DNA of 64,000 nucleotides from Nocardia sp. SYP-A9097 (lineage in GTDB: Bacteria > Actinomycetota > Actinomycetes > Mycobacteriales > Mycobacteriaceae). The stretch spans positions 52,832 through 116,831 of the forward strand of contig NZ_WJIC01000024.1 of the NCBI RefSeq assembly GCF_009649815.1, written 5' to 3'. The translations under genes and the position numbers were made by a program. Below are positions 1 through 7,551 of this stretch, piece after piece. Each line of letters starts with the position of its first letter. The stretch's first letter is position 1. A model generated the notes under the pieces. That model worked only from the letters and a program-made list of their open reading frames with translations. It ran no database searches and was not told where the DNA came from.

Positions 1-630
1 ATGGCCTTTCCATCCCAGTCGATACTGCCTACCCAACCCCAGGCGCGTAACCTCGGCTACTTCATCTTCCTGAGCCGGTGGCTCCAATTCCCGCTCTATC
101 TCGGTCTGATCGTGGCGCAGGCCGCGTATGTGTGGCAGTTTCTGCGCGAGCTGGTGGAGCTGGTGCGTGGTCTCTTCGACCACGGCAGCGAGGAGACCAC
201 CATCATGCTCTCGGTGCTGGGCCTGATCGATGTCGTGATGATCTCCAACCTGCTCATCATGGTGATCGTCGGCGGCTACGAGACTTTCGTGTCCAAGCTG
301 CGCATCGACAATCATCCGGATCAGCCGGAGTGGCTGGCGCAGGTCAATGCCAATGTGCTCAAGGTCAAGCTGGCCATGTCGATTGTCGGTATCTCCTCGA
401 TCCACCTGCTCACCACCTTCATCAAGATCAGCTCGGATCCGAATCCGGGCGAGCACAATGCCCGCTATATGTGGCCGGTCATCATTCACCTGAGCTTCGT
501 CGTCTCGGCGGTCATGCTGGCCTGGATCGACCGGATCATGCCGCACGCCGCGCACAAGCAGGCGAATCACGCTGCCCACCAAGAGAGTTCGTCAGCACAC
601 AGCCAAGCCGAACGGTGGGTCGGCGTCTAG
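1..630 (+). CDS. UPF0114 (YqhA-type) membrane protein
   Basis: A 209-residue integral membrane protein of the UPF0114/TIGR00645 family, whose function is unknown. The family signature is visible in the N-terminal third (LSRWLQFPLYLGL, then SVLGLIDVVMISNLLIMV and GGYETFVSKL). There are about four hydrophobic segments, near residues 27-45, 70-92, 123-142 and 158-176. The C-terminal tail (after about residue 180) is His/Ala/Ser-rich and hydrophilic. The ATG is the first base of the window, so neither the upstream context nor the start can be verified. Its stop codon shares the palindrome CTAG with the stop of the convergent CHAD gene. Family assignment is confident; the biological role is not known. 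Confidence 0.85.
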   Translation: MAFPSQSILPTQPQARNLGYFIFLSRWLQFPLYLGLIVAQAAYVWQFLRELVELVRGLFDHGSEETTIMLSVLGLIDVVMISNLLIMVIVGGYETFVSKLRIDNHPDQPEWLAQVNANVLKVKLAMSIVGISSIHLLTTFIKISSDPNPGEHNARYMWPVIIHLSFVVSAVMLAWIDRIMPHAAHKQANHAAHQESSSAHSQAERWVGV

Positions 631-1517
631 AGCGCGTGGTGCCGGAGGAATTCGATGGCGGCCGGGTACTCCTCGAGTGCCTTGGCGGCCGCCGCTTCCT
701 CGGCATCGCAGAGGCGCTGGAATGCGGGCTCCTCGGCCGCGGCGGCATGTGCGCGCAGCGTTTCCAGCGCCTCGATGGCGTCACGGTGATCGCCGAGCAC
801 GGTCTGCAGCTGTTTGGCGCGCCGCGCGAGCAACGCGGCGGGTTCGCCGAGCATGTCTGTAGCGGCCTCGGCCGAATACCGCAATCGCTTGGCGGCCTTG
901 CGGATTTCGTGCAGATGCTCGATGCGCTCGGCCTCGCTGCCCTGCGGTTCGGCGCGCACCAGGCGCCGGAGATCGCGGAAATCGTGCCGCAGCACATCGG
1001 CGAATACTTTATCGGCGGGTTTGTCGGCCTGCGCCGAACGCAGCGGCGGATCGGCGAGAGTGCGGCGCAGCCGGCCCAGCAGCGTCCGGTAGCGCCGGGT
1101 ATCGAAGGCCGCCACCGCCTCCGCGAGCGCCGCCTCGTAGCGCGCCCGCTCCTCGGCGACCAGTCGCGCCCCGAAATCATTTCGGGGCGTTGACTTCTCA
1201 CCCGGAGCGGCCTTGTCGTCGAACAACGCGCCGTTCTCCCCGAGCAGCCCCGCGAACCGCTCGCCACGCACCTCGGCATCCCGCGCCACCCCGAGTAGCC
1301 CTGCCAGCCAGCGCAATTCATCACTGAGCTCGCCCACCGGTTTGCGTGCGAGGGTCCGCCGATACGAGCGCAGCAGACTGCGCAATCGCCGCGTCGCCAC
1401 CCGCATCTTGTGTACCGAATCCGGAAGATCCTGGCGCACTTCGGGTTCGGCGGCACGCAGCCGGTCCACGTCGGCGGTGAGGGCGTCGACCAGGGCGGGA
1501 CCGGCTGTGCTTTTCAT
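627..1517 (-). CDS. CHAD domain protein
   Basis: A 296-residue, charged, all-helical protein of the CHAD family (conserved histidine alpha-helical domain). These proteins are associated with polyphosphate binding and often fused to CYTH triphosphatases. The typical start of the domain is visible (SVHKMRVATRRLRSLLRSYR near residues 34-53) and a second copy of the helical motif follows near HEIRKAAKRLRYSAEA in the C-terminal half. No CYTH domain precedes it, so this is a CHAD-only form. The start ATG immediately follows the stop codon of the upstream proline iminopeptidase gene (no spacer), which suggests co-transcription and coupled translation. A CHAD protein next to panB fits the mycobacterial order, where, from memory, Rv2226 carries CYTH plus CHAD. 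Confidence 0.85.
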   Translation of the reverse strand: MKSTAGPALVDALTADVDRLRAAEPEVRQDLPDSVHKMRVATRRLRSLLRSYRRTLARKPVGELSDELRWLAGLLGVARDAEVRGERFAGLLGENGALFDDKAAPGEKSTPRNDFGARLVAEERARYEAALAEAVAAFDTRRYRTLLGRLRRTLADPPLRSAQADKPADKVFADVLRHDFRDLRRLVRAEPQGSEAERIEHLHEIRKAAKRLRYSAEAATDMLGEPAALLARRAKQLQTVLGDHRDAIEALETLRAHAAAAEEPAFQRLCDAEEAAAAKALEEYPAAIEFLRHHAL

Positions 1518-2474
1518 TTACGTCCTGTATCTGTCCGTGGCCTCGACCAGATGATGGGTGATGCCGGGTTCGGCGGCGGCATGCCCCGCGTCCGGAACCA
1601 TGTGCAGCTCCGAATTCGCCCAGGCCTTATGCAGATCCCACGCGCTCACGGCCGGGCAGACGATGTCATGCCTGCCCTGCACGATGACGCCGGGGATATG
1701 CGCGATGCGGTCGATATCGCGCAGCAGCTGACCGTCATCGAGGAAGCCACGATGACGGAAGTAATGGTTCTCGATACTGGCGAAGGCCACCGCGAACCGC
1801 GGATCGGCGGTCTCGACGACCCGATCCGGTTGCGGCAGCAGGGAACTCGTAGCGCCCTCCCAGGTGGACCACGCGACGGCCGCGTCGGTGGCGATCTTGC
1901 TGTCGGGGGAGTGCAGCAACCGGTGATAGACCTCGATCAGATCCTGCCCGCGTTCGCTCTCGGGCACCGGCGCCAGGAACTTCTCCCACTCATCGGGGTA
2001 CACGAACCCCGCAGCGCCATTGTAGTACCAATCGATTTCCTTGCGCCGCAACAGGAATATCCCGCGCAACACCAGTTCGGTCACCCGCTCCGGATGGGTC
2101 TGCGCATACGCCAGCGCCAGCGTCGACCCCCAGGACCCGCCGAACACCTGCCACCGCGCAACGCCCAAATGCGTTCGCAGCGCCTCGATATCGGCCACCA
2201 GATGCCAGGTGGTATTGGTCGCCAGGCTCGCACCGTCCGCGATATGCGGCGTCGACCGCCCACATCCACGCTGATCCAGCAGCACGATCCGATACGCGGC
2301 CGGATCGAAGAACTGCCGATGGAAGGGCGCGGTCCCGCCGCCCGGCCCGCCGTGCAGGAACACCACCGGCTTACCGTCCGGATTGCCGCTGACCTCCCAA
2401 TACATCAGCTGACCGTCGCCGACATCGAGCATCCCCTGCTCGTGCGGCTCGATCGGTGGGTACAGCGTCCGCAT
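1518..2474 (-). CDS. pip: Proline iminopeptidase (S33 family)
   Basis: A 318-residue alpha/beta hydrolase that removes N-terminal proline from peptides. The oxyanion/HGGPGGG motif lies at residues 41-47, and the nucleophile elbow GGSWGS puts the catalytic serine at 114. The late Asp (GRHDIVCP) and His (DAGHAA) follow the usual spacing. Length is normal for the prolyl aminopeptidase family (about 310-320). There is no signal peptide, so it is cytosolic. It lies in a minus-strand operon: the start overlaps the stop of the upstream lipoprotein gene by one base (TGATG), and the CHAD gene starts directly after its stop. Confidence 0.92.
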   Translation of the reverse strand: MRTLYPPIEPHEQGMLDVGDGQLMYWEVSGNPDGKPVVFLHGGPGGGTAPFHRQFFDPAAYRIVLLDQRGCGRSTPHIADGASLATNTTWHLVADIEALRTHLGVARWQVFGGSWGSTLALAYAQTHPERVTELVLRGIFLLRRKEIDWYYNGAAGFVYPDEWEKFLAPVPESERGQDLIEVYHRLLHSPDSKIATDAAVAWSTWEGATSSLLPQPDRVVETADPRFAVAFASIENHYFRHRGFLDDGQLLRDIDRIAHIPGVIVQGRHDIVCPAVSAWDLHKAWANSELHMVPDAGHAAAEPGITHHLVEATDRYRT

Positions 2475-2947
2475 CAGCCTGCCAGCCCCGAAGCCAGATT
2501 CGGAATCTCCAAAGCCGAAATGGCCTGGTCGCGTACGTCCGGGCAGTTCTTGGTGGTGACCCGATCGATCACATCCTTATCGCCCAGCACCTGCAGGTTG
2601 ATCCCGCCATTGCGCAGCGCCCACTCATGCACGCTCGCGTTCAACGAGATCCTCCCGAGCGTCGGCCCCTGCACGCGCCAATCCGACATCTGCGGACGCA
2701 GCATGTCGCACAACTGCTTACCCGCCTCATCGGAGATATTGAGCGGCGAGCCCGTGGTCGGACTGCTGCTGCCGGAGGGCGACGGCTTCCCGGTGGTCGT
2801 CAACGGCGAGGCGGACCCCTGCGGCTGCGACGACCCCGACGTGGTGCCACCCCCGCAAGCGGCGGTGAGTACAAGGACAGCGGCCGTACCTGTAAACAGC
2901 GACACCCGCCGAACTCGGCGACTACTGATCCAACGGCGATGCGACAT
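2474..2947 (-). CDS. Small secreted lipoprotein, unknown function
   Basis: A 157-residue putative lipoprotein. I chose the ATG at 2947, which has an AAAGGGA ribosome binding site six bases upstream, rather than a longer upstream frame. The N terminus is Arg-rich (SHRRWISSRRVRR), followed by a hydrophobic stretch and the lipobox LTAAC, so the mature protein should be diacylated at that Cys and held on the outer face of the membrane. A Ser/Thr/Pro/Gly-rich linker of about 40 residues leads to a compact domain with two cysteines (QLCDML and KNCPDV) that could form a disulfide. I do not recognise the domain. It is translationally coupled to the pip gene, and that operon partner is its only functional hint. 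Confidence 0.75.
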   Translation of the reverse strand: MSHRRWISSRRVRRVSLFTGTAAVLVLTAACGGGTTSGSSQPQGSASPLTTTGKPSPSGSSSPTTGSPLNISDEAGKQLCDMLRPQMSDWRVQGPTLGRISLNASVHEWALRNGGINLQVLGDKDVIDRVTTKNCPDVRDQAISALEIPNLASGLAG

Positions 2948-3142
2948 GAATTCCCTTTGGTCGTTCCAGCTCGTTGTCACCCACTCTGCCACGGTTCCGC
3001 CTCCCCGGGATTTGGGCGCACGGCCTGGGAGCCGCTCACCGCTGGCAACGCGTAGTGACGTTTCGGACCGACCCGATTTCGGGGGTACCCCGGGAGTTAC
3101 CCCGACCTTGCGAGATCAGTTGTCACGTTCGGTGAGAAGAGA

Positions 3143-3175
3143 CCGGGCGGCGATCACATCTTGATCGCCGCCCGG
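3143..3175 (-). terminator. Hairpin downstream of panB
   Basis: A perfect 14-bp GC-rich stem (CCGGGCGGCGATCA with its complement) around a 5-base loop, 24 bases past the panB stop. No U-tract follows, which is common for actinobacterial terminators. Confidence 0.75.
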
Positions 3176-3198
3176 GCCTGCGCCGAACTTACCGCTTC

Positions 3199-4053
3199 TC
3201 AGTAGCTGTGCTCCGGGCCGGGGAATACGCCGCGACGCACCTCATCCGCGTAAGTGGCTGCGGCGGTACGCAATTGGCCGCCCACATCGGCGAACTGCTT
3301 GACGAACTTGGCGGTCTTGCCGCTGGTGTAGCCGACCATGTCCTGCCAGACGAGCACCTGTGCGTCGCATTCGGACCCCGCGCCGATACCGACCGTCGGG
3401 ATGGTCAGCTTGCGGGTGACCTGACCGGCGAGCTCGGCCGGAACCATCTCCATGACGACCGAGAACGCCCCGGCCTCCTGGACCGCGATGGCATCGGCGA
3501 TGAGCTGCTCGGCGCCGTCACCGCGCCCCTGCACCCGGAAACCGCCGAGGGTGTTGACGCTCTGCGGCGTGAAGCCGATATGCGCCATGACCGGAATACC
3601 GGCCGCGGTGATCTTGGCGATGGTGTCGGCCATCCGCTCGCCGCCCTCCAGTTTCACCGCGTGCGCGCCGCCCTCCTTCATGAACCGGACGGCCGTGGCG
3701 AGCGCCTGCTCCGGGGAGGACTCGTAGCTGCCGAACGGCAGATCCGCCACGACCAGCGCGTGCGGTGCGCCGCGCACCACGCCGCGCACCAGCGGAATCA
3801 ATTCGTCGACCGAGATGGCGACCGTGGTGTCGTACCCGTACACCACATTGGCGGCGGAATCGCCGACCAGAAGTACCGGGATACCGGCCTCTTCGAACAG
3901 CCGGGCGGTGGAGAAGTCGTACGCGGTGAGCATGGACCAGCGCTCACCCTCACTCTTCATCTGCTGCAGATGCTGTACGCGGGTCTTGCGCTTGGTGGTC
4001 TTGGCGGGTGCTGCACCGTAGGCAGGGGTCTCCGCATCGGATACGGACATCAT
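3199..4053 (-). CDS. panB: 3-methyl-2-oxobutanoate hydroxymethyltransferase
   Basis: A 284-residue PanB, the first committed enzyme of pantothenate (CoA precursor) synthesis: it transfers a hydroxymethyl group from 5,10-methylene-THF to alpha-ketoisovalerate. TIM-barrel family signatures are visible: MLTAYDFSTARLFEEAG, VGDSAANVVYGYDTT (metal-binding Asp), DLPFGSYESS, AVKLEGG, MAHIGFTPQSVNTLGGF and GIGAGSECDAQVLVWQDM. The N terminus has a short Ala/Lys/Thr-rich extension (about 25 residues) typical of actinobacterial PanB. Two consecutive ATGs follow GAAAGGGACG; the first or second is the start. It is divergent from the Hip1-like gene, as in mycobacteria. Cytosolic decamer by family knowledge. 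Confidence 0.96.
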   Translation of the reverse strand: MMSVSDAETPAYGAAPAKTTKRKTRVQHLQQMKSEGERWSMLTAYDFSTARLFEEAGIPVLLVGDSAANVVYGYDTTVAISVDELIPLVRGVVRGAPHALVVADLPFGSYESSPEQALATAVRFMKEGGAHAVKLEGGERMADTIAKITAAGIPVMAHIGFTPQSVNTLGGFRVQGRGDGAEQLIADAIAVQEAGAFSVVMEMVPAELAGQVTRKLTIPTVGIGAGSECDAQVLVWQDMVGYTSGKTAKFVKQFADVGGQLRTAAATYADEVRRGVFPGPEHSY

Positions 4054-4251
4054 CGTCCCTTTCGTCGATCCTCGAGGCCCATGAACGGGTCCCCGGGTTT
4101 AGCTGACGTCTCACAGTCTGCCATTACGGCCCGTCCCCGCCTCGATGGAATTCCTCACACCCGCGGATGGCCGCCGCTCCGAACTCTTTGCGACGCTCCC
4201 GCGTTGTTGCGGGTGCGTGCCGCGGGCGCGATCCAGTAGGGAGACGTCGCG

Positions 4252-5823
4252 GTGACGGAAGGGAATTCGAGGGTGCGTAAAGCGGGATGGCACGATCGGG
4301 GCATGGCGTTGATGCGAACCAACCGAGTCGTGCTGCTGGCGGCGGCGTTGGTGATGACCGCTGCCGGGTGTTCGACGGTGGTCGACGGGAATCCCACGGC
4401 CCCCGCGCCGGCGGGTATGGGGCAGTACTACAACCAGCAGTTGAAGTGGGGGAGCTGCGCGGATTTCGGTGACGAGGACATGCCTTCGGGGGCCGAGTGC
4501 ACCCGGGTCACCGTGCCGGTCGATTACGCCAATCCCGATGGGGCGACCGCGAAGATCGCGGTCTCGCGTATCAAGGCCACGGGTTCCAAGATCGGTTCGC
4601 TCATGTTCAATCCGGGCGGACCGGGTGTGCCCGGAATGAACATGGTGAATATCGCCGACAACACCGAGCTGGCCGAGCGCTTCGACCGCGTCGGCTTCGA
4701 TCCGCGCGGTATCGGCGCGTCACAGCCGTCGATCAAATGCATGACCGCCACCGAGAACGATGCCGAGCGTGCCGAAGCGCCCAAGGACAATTCGCCCGCG
4801 GGCATCGCCTCCGCCGAGACCGAGAACAAGCAGTACGCCGACAAATGCGTCGAGCGCACCGGTAAGGACTTCCTCGCGCACGTCGGCACGCACGAGGTCG
4901 TGCAGGACATGGACGTGATCCGGGCCGCGCTCGGCGATGCCGAGCTCAGCTATGTCGGGTACTCGTACGGCACCCGCCTGGGCTACGCCTACGCCGAGAA
5001 GTTCCCCGACAAGGTGCGCGCACTCGTGCTCGACGGCGCGCTGGATCCGTCGCAGGACCCGGTCAAGGAGTCGGTGCTGCAGGCCACCAGCTTCCAGAGC
5101 GTGTTCACCAAATACGCCCAGGACTGCGCGTCCAAGCCGGACTGCCCGCTCGGCAATGATCCGGCGCAGGCCGTCGCCCGCTTCCGCGCACTGGTGAATC
5201 CATTGTGGGACAAGCCCGTTCCCACCGACGACCCGCGCGGCCTGCACTACGGCGACGCCATCACCGGCGTGCAGCAGACGCTGTACTCCAACCGGTTCTG
5301 GCCCGCGCTCACCAAGGGCTTGCGCGAGCTCGCCGCCGGGCAGGGCGACACCCTGCTGGCCCTGGCCGATATGTACGACGGCCGCCGCGATGACGGCACC
5401 TACGACAACAGCGCCGACGCCTTCAATGCGATTCGCTGCGTGGACGATCCGCCGATCACCGATCGCGCCGTCGCCGCCAAACAGGATGCCGAATACCGCA
5501 AGGGCGCTCCCTTCCTGGACGACGCGCACGGCGGTGATGCCGCGCCGCTGGAGCTGTGCGCCATCTGGCCGGTGCCCAACACCAGCACCCCGCACCGGCT
5601 TTCGATTCCGGACCTGCCCAAGACCGTGGTGATTTCCACCACCAACGATCCGGCCACCCCCTACCAGGCCGGTGTCGATCTCGCTGACCAGCTCAAAGCC
5701 AGCCTGATCACGTTCAATGGAGACCGGCACACGGTGTCGCTGTCGGGCGTGGAGTGCGTCGACGATCCGGTGATCGCCTATCTCGTCGATCTGAAGGAGC
5801 CCGCCGCGGGGCTCACCTGCTGA
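4252..5823 (+). CDS. Lipoprotein alpha/beta hydrolase, TAP-like (Hip1/SlpD type)
   Basis: A 523-residue exported serine hydrolase of the tripeptidyl-aminopeptidase-like family, like mycobacterial Rv2223c/Rv2224c (Hip1/CaeA), which sit at this genomic place. From the GTG start, the lipobox TAAGC places the lipidated Cys at residue 40, the oxyanion motif NPGGPG follows near 120, and GYSYG gives the nucleophile Ser238. The C-terminal TAP-like domain ends with NDPATPY (Asp) and GDRHTV (His). The GTG has GGGAG eight bases upstream; an ATG at 4303 would give a shorter, more conventional signal peptide but lacks a spaced ribosome site, so the start is uncertain. It acts at the cell envelope, presumably on peptides or proteins. 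A terminator follows. Confidence 0.9.
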   Translation: MTEGNSRVRKAGWHDRGMALMRTNRVVLLAAALVMTAAGCSTVVDGNPTAPAPAGMGQYYNQQLKWGSCADFGDEDMPSGAECTRVTVPVDYANPDGATAKIAVSRIKATGSKIGSLMFNPGGPGVPGMNMVNIADNTELAERFDRVGFDPRGIGASQPSIKCMTATENDAERAEAPKDNSPAGIASAETENKQYADKCVERTGKDFLAHVGTHEVVQDMDVIRAALGDAELSYVGYSYGTRLGYAYAEKFPDKVRALVLDGALDPSQDPVKESVLQATSFQSVFTKYAQDCASKPDCPLGNDPAQAVARFRALVNPLWDKPVPTDDPRGLHYGDAITGVQQTLYSNRFWPALTKGLRELAAGQGDTLLALADMYDGRRDDGTYDNSADAFNAIRCVDDPPITDRAVAAKQDAEYRKGAPFLDDAHGGDAAPLELCAIWPVPNTSTPHRLSIPDLPKTVVISTTNDPATPYQAGVDLADQLKASLITFNGDRHTVSLSGVECVDDPVIAYLVDLKEPAAGLTC

Positions 5824-5833
5824 GTCCGAATAC

Positions 5834-5874
5834 GCGGGTTCGGGGGCGAGGCGCACGCTCCCGAACCCGCTTTT
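5834..5874 (+). terminator. Intrinsic terminator after the TAP-like hydrolase
   Basis: An 11-bp stem (GCGGGTTCGGG with its exact complement), a 15-base loop and a TTTT run directly after the stem. It sits 10 bases past the stop codon and separates this gene from glnA2. Confidence 0.85.
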
Positions 5875-5926
5875 CGAAGGTTCGGGAGGCAATCTCGCGC
5901 GACACGACGCGAGTTGGGTCTCGCAT

Positions 5927-5958
5927 GTAACACGGATTTAACTCCGACTGCCTACGCT
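5927..5958 (+). promoter_or_regulatory. glnA2 promoter with possible weak GlnR half-sites
   Basis: TACGCT at 5953-5958 is a TANNNT -10 element exactly 7 bases before the glnA2 ATG, so the transcript is probably leaderless; no ribosome site is visible. Upstream, GTAAC-n6-TTAAC at 5927-5942 resembles a degenerate GlnR a/b pair (consensus GTnAC-n6-GAAAC) and overlaps the expected -35 position. The promoter is reasonable; the GlnR reading is speculative. Confidence 0.5.
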
Positions 5959-5965
5959 CGCGGTC

Positions 5966-7306
5966 ATGGACCGTCAGAAGGAATTCGTCCTCCGCACGCT
6001 CGAAGAGCGCGACATTCGTTTCGTGCGTCTCTGGTTCACCGATGTGCTGGGCTATCTCAAGTCCGTAGCCATCGCGCCCGCCGAGCTAGAGGGCGCTTTC
6101 GAAGAGGGCATCGGCTTCGACGGTTCGGCCATCGAGGGGTTTGCCCGGGTGTCCGAGGCCGACATGGTGGCCAGGCCGGACCCGTCCACCTTCCAGGTGC
6201 TGCCGTGGTCCACCTCCAAGGGGCATCAGCACTCCGCGCGCATGTTCTGCGATATCGCCATGCCGGACGGTTCACCGTCCTGGGCGGATCCGCGGCACGT
6301 GCTGCGCCGGCAGTTGAACAAGGCCGCGGACCTGGGCTTCAGCTGCTATGTGCACCCGGAGATCGAATTCTTCCTGCTCAAGCCCGGACCGCATGACGGT
6401 TCCACCCCGATCCCGGTGGATCAGGGCGGGTTCTTCGACCAGGCCGTGCACGACGAGGCCCCCAACTTCCGCCGGCATGCCATCGACTCGCTGGAGTCCA
6501 TGGGTATTTCGGTCGAGTTCAGCCATCACGAGGGCGCGCCGGGGCAGCAGGAGATCGACCTGCGCTACGCCGACGCGCTGTCCATGGCCGACAACGTGAT
6601 GACCTTCCGCTACCTGATCAAGGAAGTGGCCATCGACGAAGGCGTGCGGGCGTCGTTCATGCCCAAGCCGTTCGCCGATCACCCGGGTTCGGCCATGCAC
6701 ACGCATATGTCGCTGTTCGAGGGCGAGCAGAACGCCTTCCACGATCCCGATGACCCGATCAACCTGTCCGAGACCGCGCGGGCGTTCATCGCCGGCATTC
6801 TCGAGCACGCGCACGAGATCAGCGCGGTGACCAACCAGTGGGTGAACTCGTACAAGCGACTCATCCACGGTGGTGAAGCGCCGACCGCCGCGTCCTGGGG
6901 TCGCTCGAACCGCTCTGCGCTGGTTCGTGTTCCGATGTACACGCCGAACAAGTCGTCGTCGCGTCGTGTCGAGGTTCGCAGCCCCGACAGTGCCTGCAAC
7001 CCGTACCTGGCCTTCGCGGTGATACTGGCCGCCGGTCTGCGCGGTATCGAAAAGGGCTACACCCTGCCGCCCGAGGCCGAGGACGACGTGTGGTCGCTGA
7101 CCGCCGCCGAGCGTCGCGCCATGGGTTTCCGCGAACTCCCGGCCAGCCTGGACGAGGCGCTCAAGAACATGGAGAAGTCCGAACTGGTCGCCGAGACTTT
7201 GGGCGAGCACGTCTTCGACTTCTTCCTGCGCAACAAGCGCCGCGAATGGGCCGGTTACCGCAACCAGGTCACCCCTTACGAGCTGAAGGAATACCTGGGG
7301 CTGTAA
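5966..7306 (+). CDS. glnA2: Glutamine synthetase type I, GlnA2 subclass
   Basis: A 446-residue GSI-alpha type enzyme (about 30 residues shorter than GSI-beta GlnA1). Family motifs are present: GFDGSAIEGF (N-terminal beta-grasp), the metal-binding EIEFFL, SHHEGAPGQQEI, MPKPFADHPGSAMHTHMSL, NSYKRL and RVEVRSPDSACNPYLAF. The adenylylation segment differs from GlnA1: the position of the modified Tyr is occupied by Trp in DDVWSLTAAER, so GlnE should not regulate it. It lies directly upstream of glnE on the same strand, as in mycobacteria. By family knowledge GlnA2 has little or a different ligase role compared with GlnA1. Probably leaderless (see promoter). Confidence 0.95.
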   Translation: MDRQKEFVLRTLEERDIRFVRLWFTDVLGYLKSVAIAPAELEGAFEEGIGFDGSAIEGFARVSEADMVARPDPSTFQVLPWSTSKGHQHSARMFCDIAMPDGSPSWADPRHVLRRQLNKAADLGFSCYVHPEIEFFLLKPGPHDGSTPIPVDQGGFFDQAVHDEAPNFRRHAIDSLESMGISVEFSHHEGAPGQQEIDLRYADALSMADNVMTFRYLIKEVAIDEGVRASFMPKPFADHPGSAMHTHMSLFEGEQNAFHDPDDPINLSETARAFIAGILEHAHEISAVTNQWVNSYKRLIHGGEAPTAASWGRSNRSALVRVPMYTPNKSSSRRVEVRSPDSACNPYLAFAVILAAGLRGIEKGYTLPPEAEDDVWSLTAAERRAMGFRELPASLDEALKNMEKSELVAETLGEHVFDFFLRNKRREWAGYRNQVTPYELKEYLGL

Positions 7307-7334
7307 TTTCTGCCCTCCGCTTCGCTCCGTGCGG

Positions 7335-7429
7335 GGTTCGCGGCCCTGGAGTCCCGGTTCTTCCCTCCCTCCGCTCCTCCGCTTCGCTCCCCCGCTCCAC
7401 TCAGTCCAGAACCGGGACGGCCGCGAACC
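7335..7429. repeat. Long intergenic inverted repeat between glnA2 and glnE
   Basis: Left arm 7335-7361 and right arm 7408-7429 pair as 11 bp (GGTTCGCGGCC) plus 10 bp (TCCCGGTTCT), interrupted by a 6-versus-1-base bulge. The 46-base loop is pyrimidine-rich, and the flank and loop share CCGCTTCGCTCC at 7317-7328 and 7379-7390. It could be a glnA2 terminator or a dispersed palindromic element. Confidence 0.6.
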
Positions 7430-7538
7430 TTCAGGTTGATGACTGGGGTGGGGCTCGGTGGGGCGGAGGTTGGGCGGCGAGCGCGTAACTATGTCCGGTA
7501 TCGGAGGGTTCGCGCGTACGGCTACGGAATGTGACATG

Positions 7539-7544
7539 TAATTT
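7539..7544 (+). promoter_or_regulatory. Leaderless -10 element of glnE
   Basis: TAATTT lies 7 bases before the ATG at 7552. This supports that ATG over the GTG at 7531 as the glnE start. Confidence 0.5.
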
Positions 7545-7551
7545 GAATGAC

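Noticed and set aside
4720..5892. A 390-codon minus-strand frame
   Set aside because: Antisense shadow of the TAP-like hydrolase, rich in Gly/Val/Arg without motifs.
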